From Archivesica marissinica (Eukaryota; Mollusca; Bivalvia; Venerida; Vesicomyidae), in NCBI GenBank assembly GCA_014843695.1, contig CM026397.1, positions 46,132,571 through 46,196,570 on the forward strand: a DNA stretch of 64,000 nucleotides. The letters run 5' to 3'. Both the position numbers and the translations under genes were made by a program. Positions 45,001-54,718 of the stretch are shown in pieces (the first letter of the stretch is position 1; the number at the start of each line of letters is the position of its first letter). The notes under the pieces are model-generated. The model was not told the DNA's origin, did not search any database, and saw only the letters and a list, made by a program, of their open reading frames with translations.

Positions 45001-47890
45001 ATACGGTCGGGTATAGATGTAGGTAGTACCTAGTTACCAACGCATTGGATATAAGGTCGGGTATAGATGTAGGTAATACCTAGTTACCAACGCATTGGAT
45101 ATACGGTCGGGTATAGATGTAGGTAATACCTAGTTACCAACGCATTGGATATACGGTCGGGTATAGATGTAGGTAGTACCTAATTACCAACGCATTGGAT
45201 ATAAGGTCGGGTATAGATGTAGGTAGTACCTAGTTACCAACGCATTGGATATAAGTTCGGGTATAGATGTAGGTAATACCTAGTTACCAACGCATTGGAT
45301 ATAAGTTCGGGTATAGATGTATGTAATACCTAGTTACCAACGCATTGGATATAAGGTCGGGTATAGATGTAGGTAATACCTAGTTACCAACGCATTGGAT
45401 ATAATGTCGGGTATAGATGTAGGTAGTACCTAGTTACCAACGCATTGGATATACGGTCGGGTATAGATGTATGTAATACCTAATTACCAACGCATTGGAT
45501 ATACGGTCGGGTATAGATGTAGGTAATACCTAGTTACCAACGCATTGGATATACGGTCGGGTATAGATGTAGGTAGTACCTAGTTACCAACGCATTGGAT
45601 ATACGGTCGGGTATAGATGTATGTAATACCTAATTACCAACGCATTGGATATACGGTCGGGTATAGATGTAGGTAGTACCTAGTTACCAACGCATTGGAT
45701 ATACGGTCGGGTATAGATGTAGGTAGTACCTAATTACCAACGCATCGGATATAAGGTCGGGTATAGATGTATGTAATACCTAGTTACCAACGCATTGGAT
45801 ATAAGGTCGGGTATAGATGTATGTAATACCTAGTTACCAACGCATTGGATATAAGGTCGGGTATAGATGTAGGTAATACCTAGTTACCAACGCATTGGAT
45901 ATAAGTTCGGGTATAGATGTAGGTAGTACCTAATTACCAACGCATTGGATATACGGTCGGGTATAGATGTAGGTAATACCTAGTTACCAACGCATTGGAT
46001 ATACGGTCGGGTATAGATGTAGGTAGTACCTAGTTACCAACGCATTGGATATACGGTCGGGTATAGATGTATGTAATACCTAATTACCAACGCATTGGAT
46101 ATACGGTCGGGTATAGATGTAGGTAATACCTAGTTACCAACGCATTGGATATACGGTCGGGTATAGATGTAGGTAGTACCTAGTTACCAACGCATTGGAT
46201 ATACGGTCGGGTATAGATGTATGTAATACCTAATTACCAACGCATTGGATATACGGTCGGGTATAGATGTAGGTAATACCTAGTTACCAACGCATTGGAT
46301 ATACGGTCGGGTATAGATGTAGGTAGTACCTAGTTACCAACGCATTGGATATACGGTCGGGTATAGATGTATGTAATACCTAATTACCAACGCATTGGAT
46401 ATACGGTCGGGTATAGATGTAGGTAGTACCTAGTTACCAACGCATTGGATATACGGTCGGGTATAGATGTAGGTAGTACCTAATTACCAACGCATCGGAT
46501 ATAAGGTCGGGTATAGATGTATGTAATACCTAGTTACCAACGCATTGGATATAAGGTCGGGTATAGATGTATGTAATACCTAGTTACCAACGCATTGGAT
46601 ATAAGGTCGGGTATAGATGTAGGTAATACCTAGTTACCAACGCATTGGATATAAGTTCGGGTATAGATGTAGGTAGTACCTAATTACCAACGCATTGGAT
46701 ATACGGTCGGGTATAGATGTAGGTAGTACCTAATTACCAACGCATTGGATATACGGTCGGGTATAGATGTAGGTAGTACCTAATTACCAACGCATTGGAT
46801 ATACGGTCGGGTATAGATGTAGGTAGTACCTAATTACCAACGCATTGGATATACGGTCGGGTATAGATGTAGGTAGTACCTAATTACCAACGCATTGGAT
46901 ATACGGTCGGGTATAGATGTAGGTAGTACCTAATTACCAACGCATTGGATATACGGTCGGGTATAGATGTAGGTAGTACCTAATTACCAACGCATTGGAT
47001 ATACGGTCGGGTATAGATGTAGGTAGTACCTAATTACCAACGCATTGGATATACGGTCGGGTATAGATGTAGGTAGTACCTAATTACCAACGCATTGGAT
47101 ATACGGTCGGGTATAGATGTAGGTAGTACCTAATTACCAACGCATTGGATATACGGTCGGGTATAGATGTAGGTAGTACCTAATTACCAACGCATTGGAT
47201 ATACGGTCGGGTATAGATGTAGGTAGTACCTAATTACCAACGCATTGGATATACGGTCGGGTATAGATGTAGGTAGTACCTAATTACCAATGCATTGGAT
47301 ATACGGTCGGTATAGATGTAGGTAGTACCTAATTACCAACGCATTGGATATAAGGTCGGGTATAGATGTAGGTAATACCTAGTTACCAACGCATTGGATA
47401 TAAGTTCGGGTATATATGTAAGTAATACCTAGTTACCAACGCATTGGATATAAGTTCGGGTATAGATGTAGGTAATACCTAGTTACCAACGCATTGGATA
47501 TAAGTTCGGGTATAGATGTAGGTAATACCTAGTTACCAACGCATTGGATATACGGTCGGGTATAGATGTAGGTAATACCTAGTTACCAACGCATTGGATA
47601 TAAGTTCGGGTATAGATGTATGTACTACCTAATTACCAACGCATTGGATATACGGTCGGGTATAGATGTATGTAATACCTAGTTACCAACGCATTGGATA
47701 TAAGGTCGGGTATAGATGTAGGTAGTACCTAATTACCAACGCATTGGATATAAGTTCGGGTATAGATGTAGGTAATACCTAGTTACCAACGCATTGGATA
47801 TAAGGTCGGGTATAGATGTAGGTAGTACCTAGTTACCAACGCATTGGATATACGGTCGGGTATAGATGTAGGTAGTACCTAATTACCAAC
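42015..47890. repeat. 50-bp satellite array, about 118 copies
   Basis: The unit GGTCGGGTATAGATGTAGGT then AATACCTAGTTACCAACGCA then TTGGATATAC is 50 bp. Variable sites are TAGG/TATG, AATACC/AGTACC, CTAG/CTAA and ATATAC/ATATAA with GGTC/GTTC/TGTC. Length is almost invariant: only a 6-bp loss near 44874 and a 1-bp loss near 47310. Marked units recur at fixed distances: an ATATATGTATG unit at about 44070 and 44420 (350 bp), a GTATTGATG unit at 43317 and about 44960 (1,644 bp), and GCATCGG at about 45742 and 46492 (750 bp). A run of identical units lies at about 46690-47290. Confidence 0.98.
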
Positions 47891-48196
47891 GCATTGGAGT
47901 GTGTGTGTCTTACATTTATTTATCGTCGCTACCAGTTGCCCATATGAGCGACGCATCCTGAAGAGATTGGTCATTTTAGATTTTTGGAGGATAGTACAAT
48001 GATACAGATAGAGACCCATTCCAGAATCTCCTCTGGTTCTTTTACGTGCACGGTGTACAACACCTACACGATACCTCTTTTTAAAGTCCCATCTGAAAGA
48101 CTGTTAATTATATTAGGGTCAGACGGGGGATCGAACCTGCGATCCCTGGAGTCCTAGTCCAACGTGTTAACCTTTACAGTTCCGTCTGCATTGGAG
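47891..48196 (-). mobile_element. SINE-A inserted in the last satellite unit, 9-bp TSD
   Basis: GCATTGGAG at 47891-47899 and 48188-48196 brackets a SINE-A on the minus strand: box B GGTTCGATCCCCCGTCTG, body, tail CAACTGGTAGCGACGATAAA TAAATGTAAGACACAC. After the right TSD, AGTTCGGGCACCC resumes a degenerate 50-bp unit, so the insertion hit the array's right edge. The tail block reads CAGGATGCGTCGCTCATATG, one base different from other copies. Confidence 0.92.
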
Positions 48197-48227
48197 AGTT
48201 CGGGCACCCTTTTTACATTTATGTTTA

Positions 48228-48452
48228 ATGGTCTTTCAGAAGAAGCTGAAACATTTGCTGTCAGAAGTAAGCACATTAGCAAAACTTGCTGAGCGACGCA
48301 CGAAATGGAAAGTCGCTGCTGCTATAGATGAAGATCTGAATGAAGTCTTCAGGTTTATTGGGCATAGATTTCGTATAATTCCCAATGAACTCGGGCGGAA
48401 GAAATCCTTCAAGCGTTTGGCAAAATGCTACTTAAAGATGGTAATCTTTTGA
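48228..48452 (+). other. Candidate exon, unrecognised basic helical peptide
   Basis: Open frame with KKLKHLLSEVSTLAKLAERR then TKWKVAAAIDEDLNEVFRFI and GRKKSFKRLAKCYLKM. It is preceded by GGTCTTTCAG at 48238 (a good acceptor) and followed after KM by GTAATC (a possible donor near 48438). Another acceptor-like TTTTCCTTGCAG lies at 48529-48540. The residues look protein-like (charged, helical), but I recognise no family, and no further exon could be placed. It could equally be a fragment of a mobile element gene. Confidence 0.3.
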
Positions 48453-49084
48453 AACTAACATGAGCCATGTAATTATTCAATAGTTAAATACCTTTATTAC
48501 CTATTTCGCTGTATATATTTTGAAATTATTTTCCTTGCAGAAAGAATGGCAATGAATATTTGTGTTGGCTTTGCTTTCTACAATTTATACTGGGCGTGAC
48601 CCCAGTACTATTTGTCGTATGATATATCATAATTTGTATAAGATTATAAATAGAACACTTGAACGTGTTTCATGATACAAATTCTGTAATATAATAATGT
48701 ATTAATGTCATAGATTGAATGCACTAAAATATTATTAAACTAAACTATTAATGTCATAAATAACGTGGCATCCTGGGGGTGTTTATTTCAAGATAGTACC
48801 AAACAAGTAACGGTGTACGGAACGTGTCAAGCTATATTCTAATACTAATAATTATTACATAACGGTGCTTGTATTCAGTTTCATACAGCATGTGATATGC
48901 ATAATTCTTATTGGTTGAGAGAATACTCCTTATAATTTGTAAATAACAGTTTCAATTATGCATATTTCTATTGGTGCATAACTTTAATGATAAGACATAC
49001 GACGATTCATCGACGAATTTATTACATTGTTGTTTCGTAGTCATTTCCATATTATCATACCAGTTAGTTGTTCAGTCAGATATG
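48453..49084. other. AT-rich stretch, nothing recognised
   Basis: A short hairpin, TACTGGG/CCCAGTA, occurs at 48588-48608. ATGCATAATTCTTATTGG and ATGCATATTTCTATTGG near 48900 and 48958 are similar words. No gene. Confidence 0.5.
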
Positions 49085-49135
49085 CATTTTTCGGATGCTT
49101 GCCTTTGACATGAACGAAATTACTTTTTACATTAT
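49085..49135 (-). mobile_element. Short LINE-A fragment
   Basis: CATTTTTCGGATGCTTGCCT then TTGACATGAACGAAATTACT matches LINE-A at 33719-33768 with about four differences over 50 bp. Confidence 0.65.
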
Positions 49136-49144
49136 TTTTTTTTC

Positions 49145-50450
49145 TTTTTGAGGCCCCAAAAGTGGGTAACCCCGTTTATTTTTTTTAATGTAGCATATAC
49201 ATAGTCATATATATCACATTCAACACATCGCAATTATACACAATGACCTTGATTTAACATAGTAGTCTATTTAATTTGAAAATGCAAAGGGTTAATGAGT
49301 TACCAGTAAAGAGATAAAAACCAAATCGTTTGTAATATTTTGATTTAAAATTTATAGAATATTTAAGTATTGTATGTAATATATCCAAAACAAAGATAAG
49401 TCTTCTAGAAACAGAAGTCTTGTTCGAAAGAAAAGACAAGACTATAATTTAGGTTTTATATTCTGAAGTACAATAGCATAATTTTTAAGAGACACATGTA
49501 AATTAAATAATATATCAAACGCTGTAAGTTTTCATTTAAGAGCATGTATCAATACTACATATAAATGATTATTGAATTATACAATAACAGTATGATTCTG
49601 AGGTCAAAAGTTTACCTGGGTATACATTATTCCTGCTCGGAAATATAAACAGTATATTGATTGTAATGAATGTGAAATCAACAATAAGTCATGAATTGCT
49701 GTAATACAGAAAGAAAACAACAAGCTCATTCTCGAGAGACGAGGTCACTCTCGAAACAGTACAAATGTACTTTAGATAAACTGGAATGTGAAAAAAGAAA
49801 CGAAAAGTACATATACAAGGTAGAGAGAATGGGATATATATATATATAGTCTGGTCCGCCTTCCACACAACACACCAACACACTAGTTTCCATCTCCGGA
49901 CAATACTGCAAATTCCTTCCAATTTGGTTCGAATTTATTCATTGCTTCATTTTGTCTAGCATTATATTTCTCAGTCTTTAAAAGAGATTTAATCCGAATT
50001 TTCAAAGTTTGGATATTTGGAACATAATTGTTCATTTTACTGTGATATATATGGTATTTTGCTGTCAAAATGATATTGTTGGTTGCAATATATAAACTAT
50101 TATTGCCTAAAATAATATCATTTCTAGACCAGTTTGTAATTGAGTTTGGGCATTTTTCACTAATCTCTTCACATTTTCCCAAAATTTCTCAACAACATGA
50201 CATTCCAAAAACAAATGCAGTAATGTTTCTGGGTGTAGATGGAAACTGCGCATGCATTACAAAAAAATCTGCACTCTTAATTATGAAGAATTTCCTTCTA
50301 AATTCATGTATTTGACCTCAAAAGACGTCGTTTCTAAACGAATATTTGTTTCTAGATACATTTGAGTGAATGCTTGGTCAGAAAGACGGTAACTTGATCT
50401 CCTTTTCCAGTTTGAAAATCCAAAAGACCCCACCCACAAAATAAACACGT
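49145..50450 (-). pseudogene. L1/Tx1-like LINE C-terminal remnant and 3' end
   Basis: On the minus strand shifted frames give a C-terminal LINE pattern: HPETLLHLFLECHVVEKFWE then NVKRLVKNAQTQLQTGLEMI (about 50230-50100), preceded by NACA-type Cys residues. Another frame (50182-49883) reads ISEKCPNSITNWSRNDIILG and on. The HLFxECxxVExFW pattern is characteristic of the L1/Tx1 group tail after the reverse transcriptase. The 3' end, at 49145-49180, has AATAAACGGGGTTACCC and GGGGCCTC. Stops and frame changes are frequent. Frames of 60-100 codons here are fragments only. Confidence 0.65.
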
Positions 50451-50454
50451 AAAG

Positions 50455-50660
50455 CGTCTAGAAGACTCGGCTGATTCAGCTGTTTAGCACTTCCGGTATA
50501 AATTCACGTCTAAAAAAATTTGGTACAGATAAATTGCACTTCTGTTAAACCTTTCCTATATTCATCATACTAACCTGCTCATTTGTGTGTACCCCATCTG
50601 TGCCCGTGGGTTGCACGCGGGAGGAAGATATAACATCCATCCTATATCTAACGTAAGTTT
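50455..50660 (+). mobile_element. LINE-B probable 5' region
   Basis: Non-coding lead to the LINE-B polyprotein, with GAAGACTCGGCTGATTCAGC and TTGCACGCGGGAGGAAGAT. The exact 5' end of LINE-B is not fixed because no TSD could be matched with its 3' end near 59788. Confidence 0.4.
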
Positions 50661-52415
50661 GTGTTTTGTGTTGTGCTGTCTGTCTTTCACATCTCATTCT
50701 CGAGCACCACTGTACCAAATTTGAAAATGTTTTGCCTACACAGAAGTGTTACCTTGCTATCCATTATTGGTTTCCTTGCTGCCAAAACAAACTTCAAGCA
50801 TGGAGTTGTGATTAACCTAAGCCCAACCCAGTTAGCGGTTGACATACATTCACCCCTGTACGACTACCAAATCTGTTTTTGTAAAAATGACACGACCCAG
50901 CAGGATAAACATGTAAATCTCTATTACTGGCTCTTTCATTCACCAAAATCATTCAGACCTAACAAACTGCTCATCCCACCATCTGATCGAAACTTCCATC
51001 TCCTAATCAAAATCCTTTTGGGTAATCAAATCGAAACGAATCCTGGCCCAAGAGCCCCAAGGTGGCCCTGCGAAACGTGTGGTAAAGGTGTGAACTTTAA
51101 GTCCAAGGCCCTTGAGTGTGACTCATGCAAAACATGGTTTCATATCAATTGCCAAGGTAACATGACAGACTCCATGTATTCCATGATGGACAGTAGTAAT
51201 ATATCATGGCATTGTCTACAATGTGGCCTACCAAACTTCGCTAGTTCATTTTTTAACCAAACAGACCCCTTGTCGCTTTCCAATAACCCTTTCTCAACCC
51301 TCAGTTTGTGTAGTAGTCCCGGTGAACCATTTGCATGTTCCTCTCCAAAACAAATCCCACCTAAGCCACCAATGAACCAATCTCCAAATACGAATCAAAC
51401 AAATAGAGCTACTCATAAAAACGTCAACAAACCACTGAAAATTATTAGTCTGAACTTTCAATCAATTAAAAACAAAAAACCTGAGTTGGACATCTTAATT
51501 GAATCAACATCTCCTGACATCATCAGTGGTACTGAAACCTGGCTAGACCCATCGGTGTCATCATACGAGTTCTTTCCAAGCCATCTTTATAATGTGTACA
51601 GAAAAGACAGAACACCAAACAAAAAAGGTCTCAGTCATGGTGGAGTACTCATAGCAGTTAAAAATGACTATCAATCTATAGAAGTTAAAGAATTACAAAC
51701 AGAATGCAAAATCGTTTGGGTTGAACTCACACTTTATAACTCCAGAAAATTATTAATCAGTTCATTTTATCGACCACAACCGAATGACGCCACCTCCCTG
51801 TCAAAACTTAATGAATCACTTGAAAGAATTAACCCAATTGTAATTGTTGGAGGAGACTTTAACCTTGGTCATATCGACTGGAATACATCAAGCGTAATTA
51901 CAGGCAAACCCAATATAAAACATAGTCAAGAACTTCTAGATATCATCGCCGACCGCTCTATGAAACAAGTAGTCAAAAAACCTACAAGTAATGACAAAAT
52001 CCTTGACCTGATCATCACAAGCCATCCATCAATCATTGATAATCTAGAAACAATCCCAGCTATTGGCATGTCCGATCATGACGGCATATTCATTGAATGT
52101 AACACCTCCCTTCGAAATTGTAAATCAAAACCTAGAACCATTCTCAAGTATTCTACAGCAGATTGGCACCAAATAAATGAGGACCTCACAAAGATACACA
52201 TAGAAATTAAAGACAACAAAGACAATAAAACTGTAAACGAACTATGGAACATCCTTAAAGACAATCTCCAAAAATCAATAAATAAGAATATACCAACTAA
52301 ATCAATCAAACACAACAACAAACTTCCCTGGGTATCAAATACGCTAAGAAAGAAAATGAATAAATATAAAAAGAAACTACTTAGAAGCAAGCAAAAGTAC
52401 CATTCAAAAATATGA
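50661..52415 (+). CDS. LINE-B polyprotein, N-terminal part: PHD finger and APE endonuclease
   Basis: First 584 residues of a non-LTR retrotransposon polyprotein. Residues 1-120 hold hydrophobic stretches (for example VTLLSIIGFLAA and HLLIKILLG), followed by ETNPGP (NPGP at 127-130), a 2A-like motif. A PHD-type zinc finger follows at about 137-187: CETC, CDSC, HINC, WHCLQC, giving C4HC3. Then a Pro/Ser/Asn-rich linker, and the exonuclease-endonuclease-phosphatase fold from about 258: LNFQSI, TETW, SSFYRP, VGGDFN, and SDHD at 471-474. This enzyme nicks target DNA to prime reverse transcription. The frame ends in a TGA that overlaps an ATG of the next frame (ATGA at 52412). The basic segment before the stop is shorter than usual for such elements. 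The start ATG could also be residue 23, before MFCLHRSV. The element is broken further on, so this copy is not functional as a whole. Confidence 0.85.
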   Translation: MFCVVLSVFHISFSSTTVPNLKMFCLHRSVTLLSIIGFLAAKTNFKHGVVINLSPTQLAVDIHSPLYDYQICFCKNDTTQQDKHVNLYYWLFHSPKSFRPNKLLIPPSDRNFHLLIKILLGNQIETNPGPRAPRWPCETCGKGVNFKSKALECDSCKTWFHINCQGNMTDSMYSMMDSSNISWHCLQCGLPNFASSFFNQTDPLSLSNNPFSTLSLCSSPGEPFACSSPKQIPPKPPMNQSPNTNQTNRATHKNVNKPLKIISLNFQSIKNKKPELDILIESTSPDIISGTETWLDPSVSSYEFFPSHLYNVYRKDRTPNKKGLSHGGVLIAVKNDYQSIEVKELQTECKIVWVELTLYNSRKLLISSFYRPQPNDATSLSKLNESLERINPIVIVGGDFNLGHIDWNTSSVITGKPNIKHSQELLDIIADRSMKQVVKKPTSNDKILDLIITSHPSIIDNLETIPAIGMSDHDGIFIECNTSLRNCKSKPRTILKYSTADWHQINEDLTKIHIEIKDNKDNKTVNELWNILKDNLQKSINKNIPTKSIKHNNKLPWVSNTLRKKMNKYKKKLLRSKQKYHSKI

Positions 52416-52801
52416 GTTATGACATTCCTCTCCTTGAACAGGACAATCCAAACTTCTCTAAAACTCCCAAAACACTCTTTTCCTACATCACAACGCAAAG
52501 AACAGAAAACAAAAATATTGCACCAATCAGAAAGAATGGCCGCCTAGAGTCAGATTCCAAAACAAAAGCAAACATCATTAATGACCAATTTCAAACAGCA
52601 TTTACGCCAGTTACAGACGAACCTATACCTAACAAAGGGCCAAGCTCACATCCACAAATGAAAAACATCAAAATCACTCAAAATGGAATAACTAAACTAC
52701 TCACAAATCTTAAACCACACAAAGCCTCAGGACCAGACAACATCAATGCTAGAATACTAAAAGAATGTAGAGAACACATATCACCTATCCTCTTAGTTTA
52801 A
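52412..52801 (+). pseudogene. LINE-B polyprotein, RT-proximal segment, cut by insertion
   Basis: This continues the LINE-B polyprotein one frame over: KTPKTLFSYITTQR, TKANIINDQFQTAF, then LTNLKPHKASGPDNINARIL, the conserved block before the RT fingers. Homology stops after HISPIL at 52792. The remaining three residues come from the inserted sequence. The same reading frame resumes at 58250 (PILTIIFSKSLSSG), sharing the PIL codons because of the target site duplication. Whether the ATGA overlap with the upstream frame is a real reinitiation site or a frameshift cannot be told from one copy. Confidence 0.85.
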
Positions 52802-53175
52802 TCATATTTTATTGCAAATCATTATTATATATGTCATGCATAAACAGATATAATACATAATATGAACATGCAAATGGTTTGGGCCACAAGTTTTAACAAC
52901 ATTAGACAACGGCCCGCACCAGGAAGTCAAGATAGCGTTTGAATAAACTAAATAGCTAAGTTTTTTTTCCAGAAAAGAAACCACAAAAAAGAATGAAAAT
53001 AAAATGATTCAAAGGACTAAAGAAAAAGATGACAAACCTATTACAAAAAAATAAAATAATATATAAACATTGCTTAGATTGATACCTGCTTCACACGATT
53101 CCACCTATAGCTCCCCCACACAACACCAAGACCCGAACCCAGACCCCAACTCGTAAGCTAATAACGTATATATAA

Positions 53176-53667
53176 TCAAGAGAGCAGTGCCGAAAAACGA
53201 CGAGAATTTTTTATGTATGTTTGCACTTCCAAGAATAAAGTAATGTTCTCCTCATCTGTTAGTGACTCTATACCATAAAGTAATTTATTTGAACTTAGTG
53301 GATGGAATCTACGAGTATTGATGAACAGTGAATGACGGTCAATTCTATATCTATTACATTTAAAGAAGAAATGTTCCGCATCTTCAATGCCTTGATTGCA
53401 TAAACAAACAGGTGAGTCGCGCAAATGGTTAAAGAAGAGATCATTGTTTAGATTGCTGCATCGATTTCTGATACGACATTGCATTACAGTATAGTATCGT
53501 TCTCCAGTTAAAGGCCTGCAGGTTGACCTATATTTGACCTTAAACACACGAGGAATAGCGGTACAAATGTGATAGTCGACGCACATCGTATTTGCCACAT
53601 GCGAGGCCCTGCATGGTATACATCTAATACATGAGCACCACTTATATCTATTATGACCCACGTACAT
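53176..53667 (-). pseudogene. LINE C-terminal zinc-motif fragment
   Basis: The 163-codon frame holds RYYTVMQCRIRNRCSNLNND then LFFNHLRDSPVCLCNQGIED and AEHFFFKCNRYRIDRHSLFI. The CxC...EDAEHxxxxC spacing is the terminal zinc-binding region of jockey/CR1-like LINE proteins, located after the RT thumb. The RT itself is missing, so only the tail of a LINE is present; the first 50 or so residues (CSCIRCIPC and so on) have no match I know. It is followed by a roughly 380-bp 3' UTR (52793-53175) that shares TTGGGCCACAAGTTTTAACA with 36.4 and 24.5 kb. It is probably the 3' part of a retroelement different from the 54719-57964 one, or an extra ORF of the same. Confidence 0.6.
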
Positions 53668-53736
53668 ATCAGAGGTTATAAATTGCTGAAATTGAAATTC
53701 TGTATTTTTATAATACTTACAACTGGTATAAACAAT

Positions 53737-54231
53737 TCAACTCCACTTATGGCCCAAATAAGGCTGGTTGCGCGGGTTAGGCAGCCAGTTCCTGCATTGC
53801 TGTACCACACATTCAGGCATCAGTTCCCTCTTATGCCATGTACAGTCTCCTCTTCTAGCCGCTACTTTTCTCTCTATATATCTGACATCTTTCCATGCGC
53901 CACAATTATATAGCATTGCCCAAAACCTCCTGTATAGAAGCTTTCTCTCATGTGAATTTAGATTATGCGGTGGACGATTATTAGCAGGCCACCAAAGTTG
54001 TTTGTTCTGTTCATTTATTATGCAAGGGGAACACAAGCACAGTGGACACTCAGCAACACCTTCAGCATGCTGAGGCATAGGGGGAGGTACGTAAGCAGCC
54101 TCTGCAACGGGCATGGCGGTGGCTGTTTCTTCTATTTCCATCTCTACGTCCCAGTTCTTATTTTGCAAGAAAGTCAGCAATTCTTTTCTCTGCTCATCAG
54201 TTACATACATTGTTATTTTACTCAATGGCAT
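53737..54231 (-). CDS. 164-aa Cys/Trp-rich protein, P2RX7 intracellular-domain-like
   Basis: Complete single-exon frame from ATG to stop. Residues 1-30 are hydrophilic (YVTDEQRKELLTFLQNKNWD); 31-60 are acidic then Pro-rich. ECPLCLCSPC at 61-70 gives C-x2-C-x-C-x2-C. Then LWWPANNRPPHNLNSHERK, YRRFWAML (100-107) and GAWKDVRYIERK follow. WHKRELMPECVV (132-143) and RNWLPNPRNQPYLGHKW (147-163) resemble the end of the P2X7 receptor cytoplasmic (ballast) domain, where a positive stretch, xPxCVV, xIR, P and YxGxK occur in the same order. C62, C65, C67, C70, C110, C130, H133, C141, C146 and H161 could bind zinc. There is no membrane segment, so it is not a channel. I recall similar short proteins in many aquatic invertebrates, often multi-copy. 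It lies on the same strand as the LINE ORF upstream, within the TSD-bounded block. The intact frame suggests recent arrival or selection. Function unknown; the family assignment is tentative. Confidence 0.6.
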   Translation of the reverse strand: MPLSKITMYVTDEQRKELLTFLQNKNWDVEMEIEETATAMPVAEAAYVPPPMPQHAEGVAECPLCLCSPCIINEQNKQLWWPANNRPPHNLNSHERKLLYRRFWAMLYNCGAWKDVRYIERKVAARRGDCTWHKRELMPECVVQQCRNWLPNPRNQPYLGHKWS

Positions 54232-54718
54232 CTTGTAGAAATCGGCAGAATATGTGTAATACTCGTATGTTCAAGAGATTATAATTATAATATTATACAT
54301 GTACTCATAGCATTCACTGTGATTATTATGTAGCATCAATATCGGTAAACACACACTGACACAGAGAAATATTTAAAATATAACAGAAAACTTGCGAATA
54401 ATACTGTAGATATATAATTAAATGAAGTATGAAGGTTACCATATAACGAACACATATAGTTTATTCATATAAATACATACATATTATATACATGCATACA
54501 CATTATCAGTCTCAGTGATTACGCTACGGCTGATCAGGCACCTACATAACATGTAATCTATGTCCCTGGGCTGATCTGGATTATGTAGTTTGAATACTCA
54601 TAACTATCAATTTTCTTTACAATCAATAATATACGTTTACTTAAATTGTCAGGGCCTCATTTTGACTAATTCTCAGCTCACAGAGTGATCGTGCATATTA
54701 ACCGTTACAAGCCACTAA
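54232..54718 (-). other. Spacer/3' UTR between LINE ORF and 164-aa ORF
   Basis: Minus-strand downstream region of the LINE polyprotein: AT-rich, with AATAAA near 54455 that may be its polyadenylation signal. CTACAAG directly precedes the ATG of the 164-aa ORF. No further gene. Confidence 0.5.

Noticed and set aside
42015..47890. A CRISPR array
   Set aside because: Units are contiguous 50-bp repeats with no unique spacers, in a eukaryotic context with no cas genes. The same applies to the other arrays.
49883..50315. Independent genes at 49883-50182 (-) and 50070-50315 (+)
   Set aside because: The minus frame is a piece of an L1/Tx1-like tail and the plus frame is its antisense. Frame changes in the HLFLECHVVEKFW region show it is a dead fragment.
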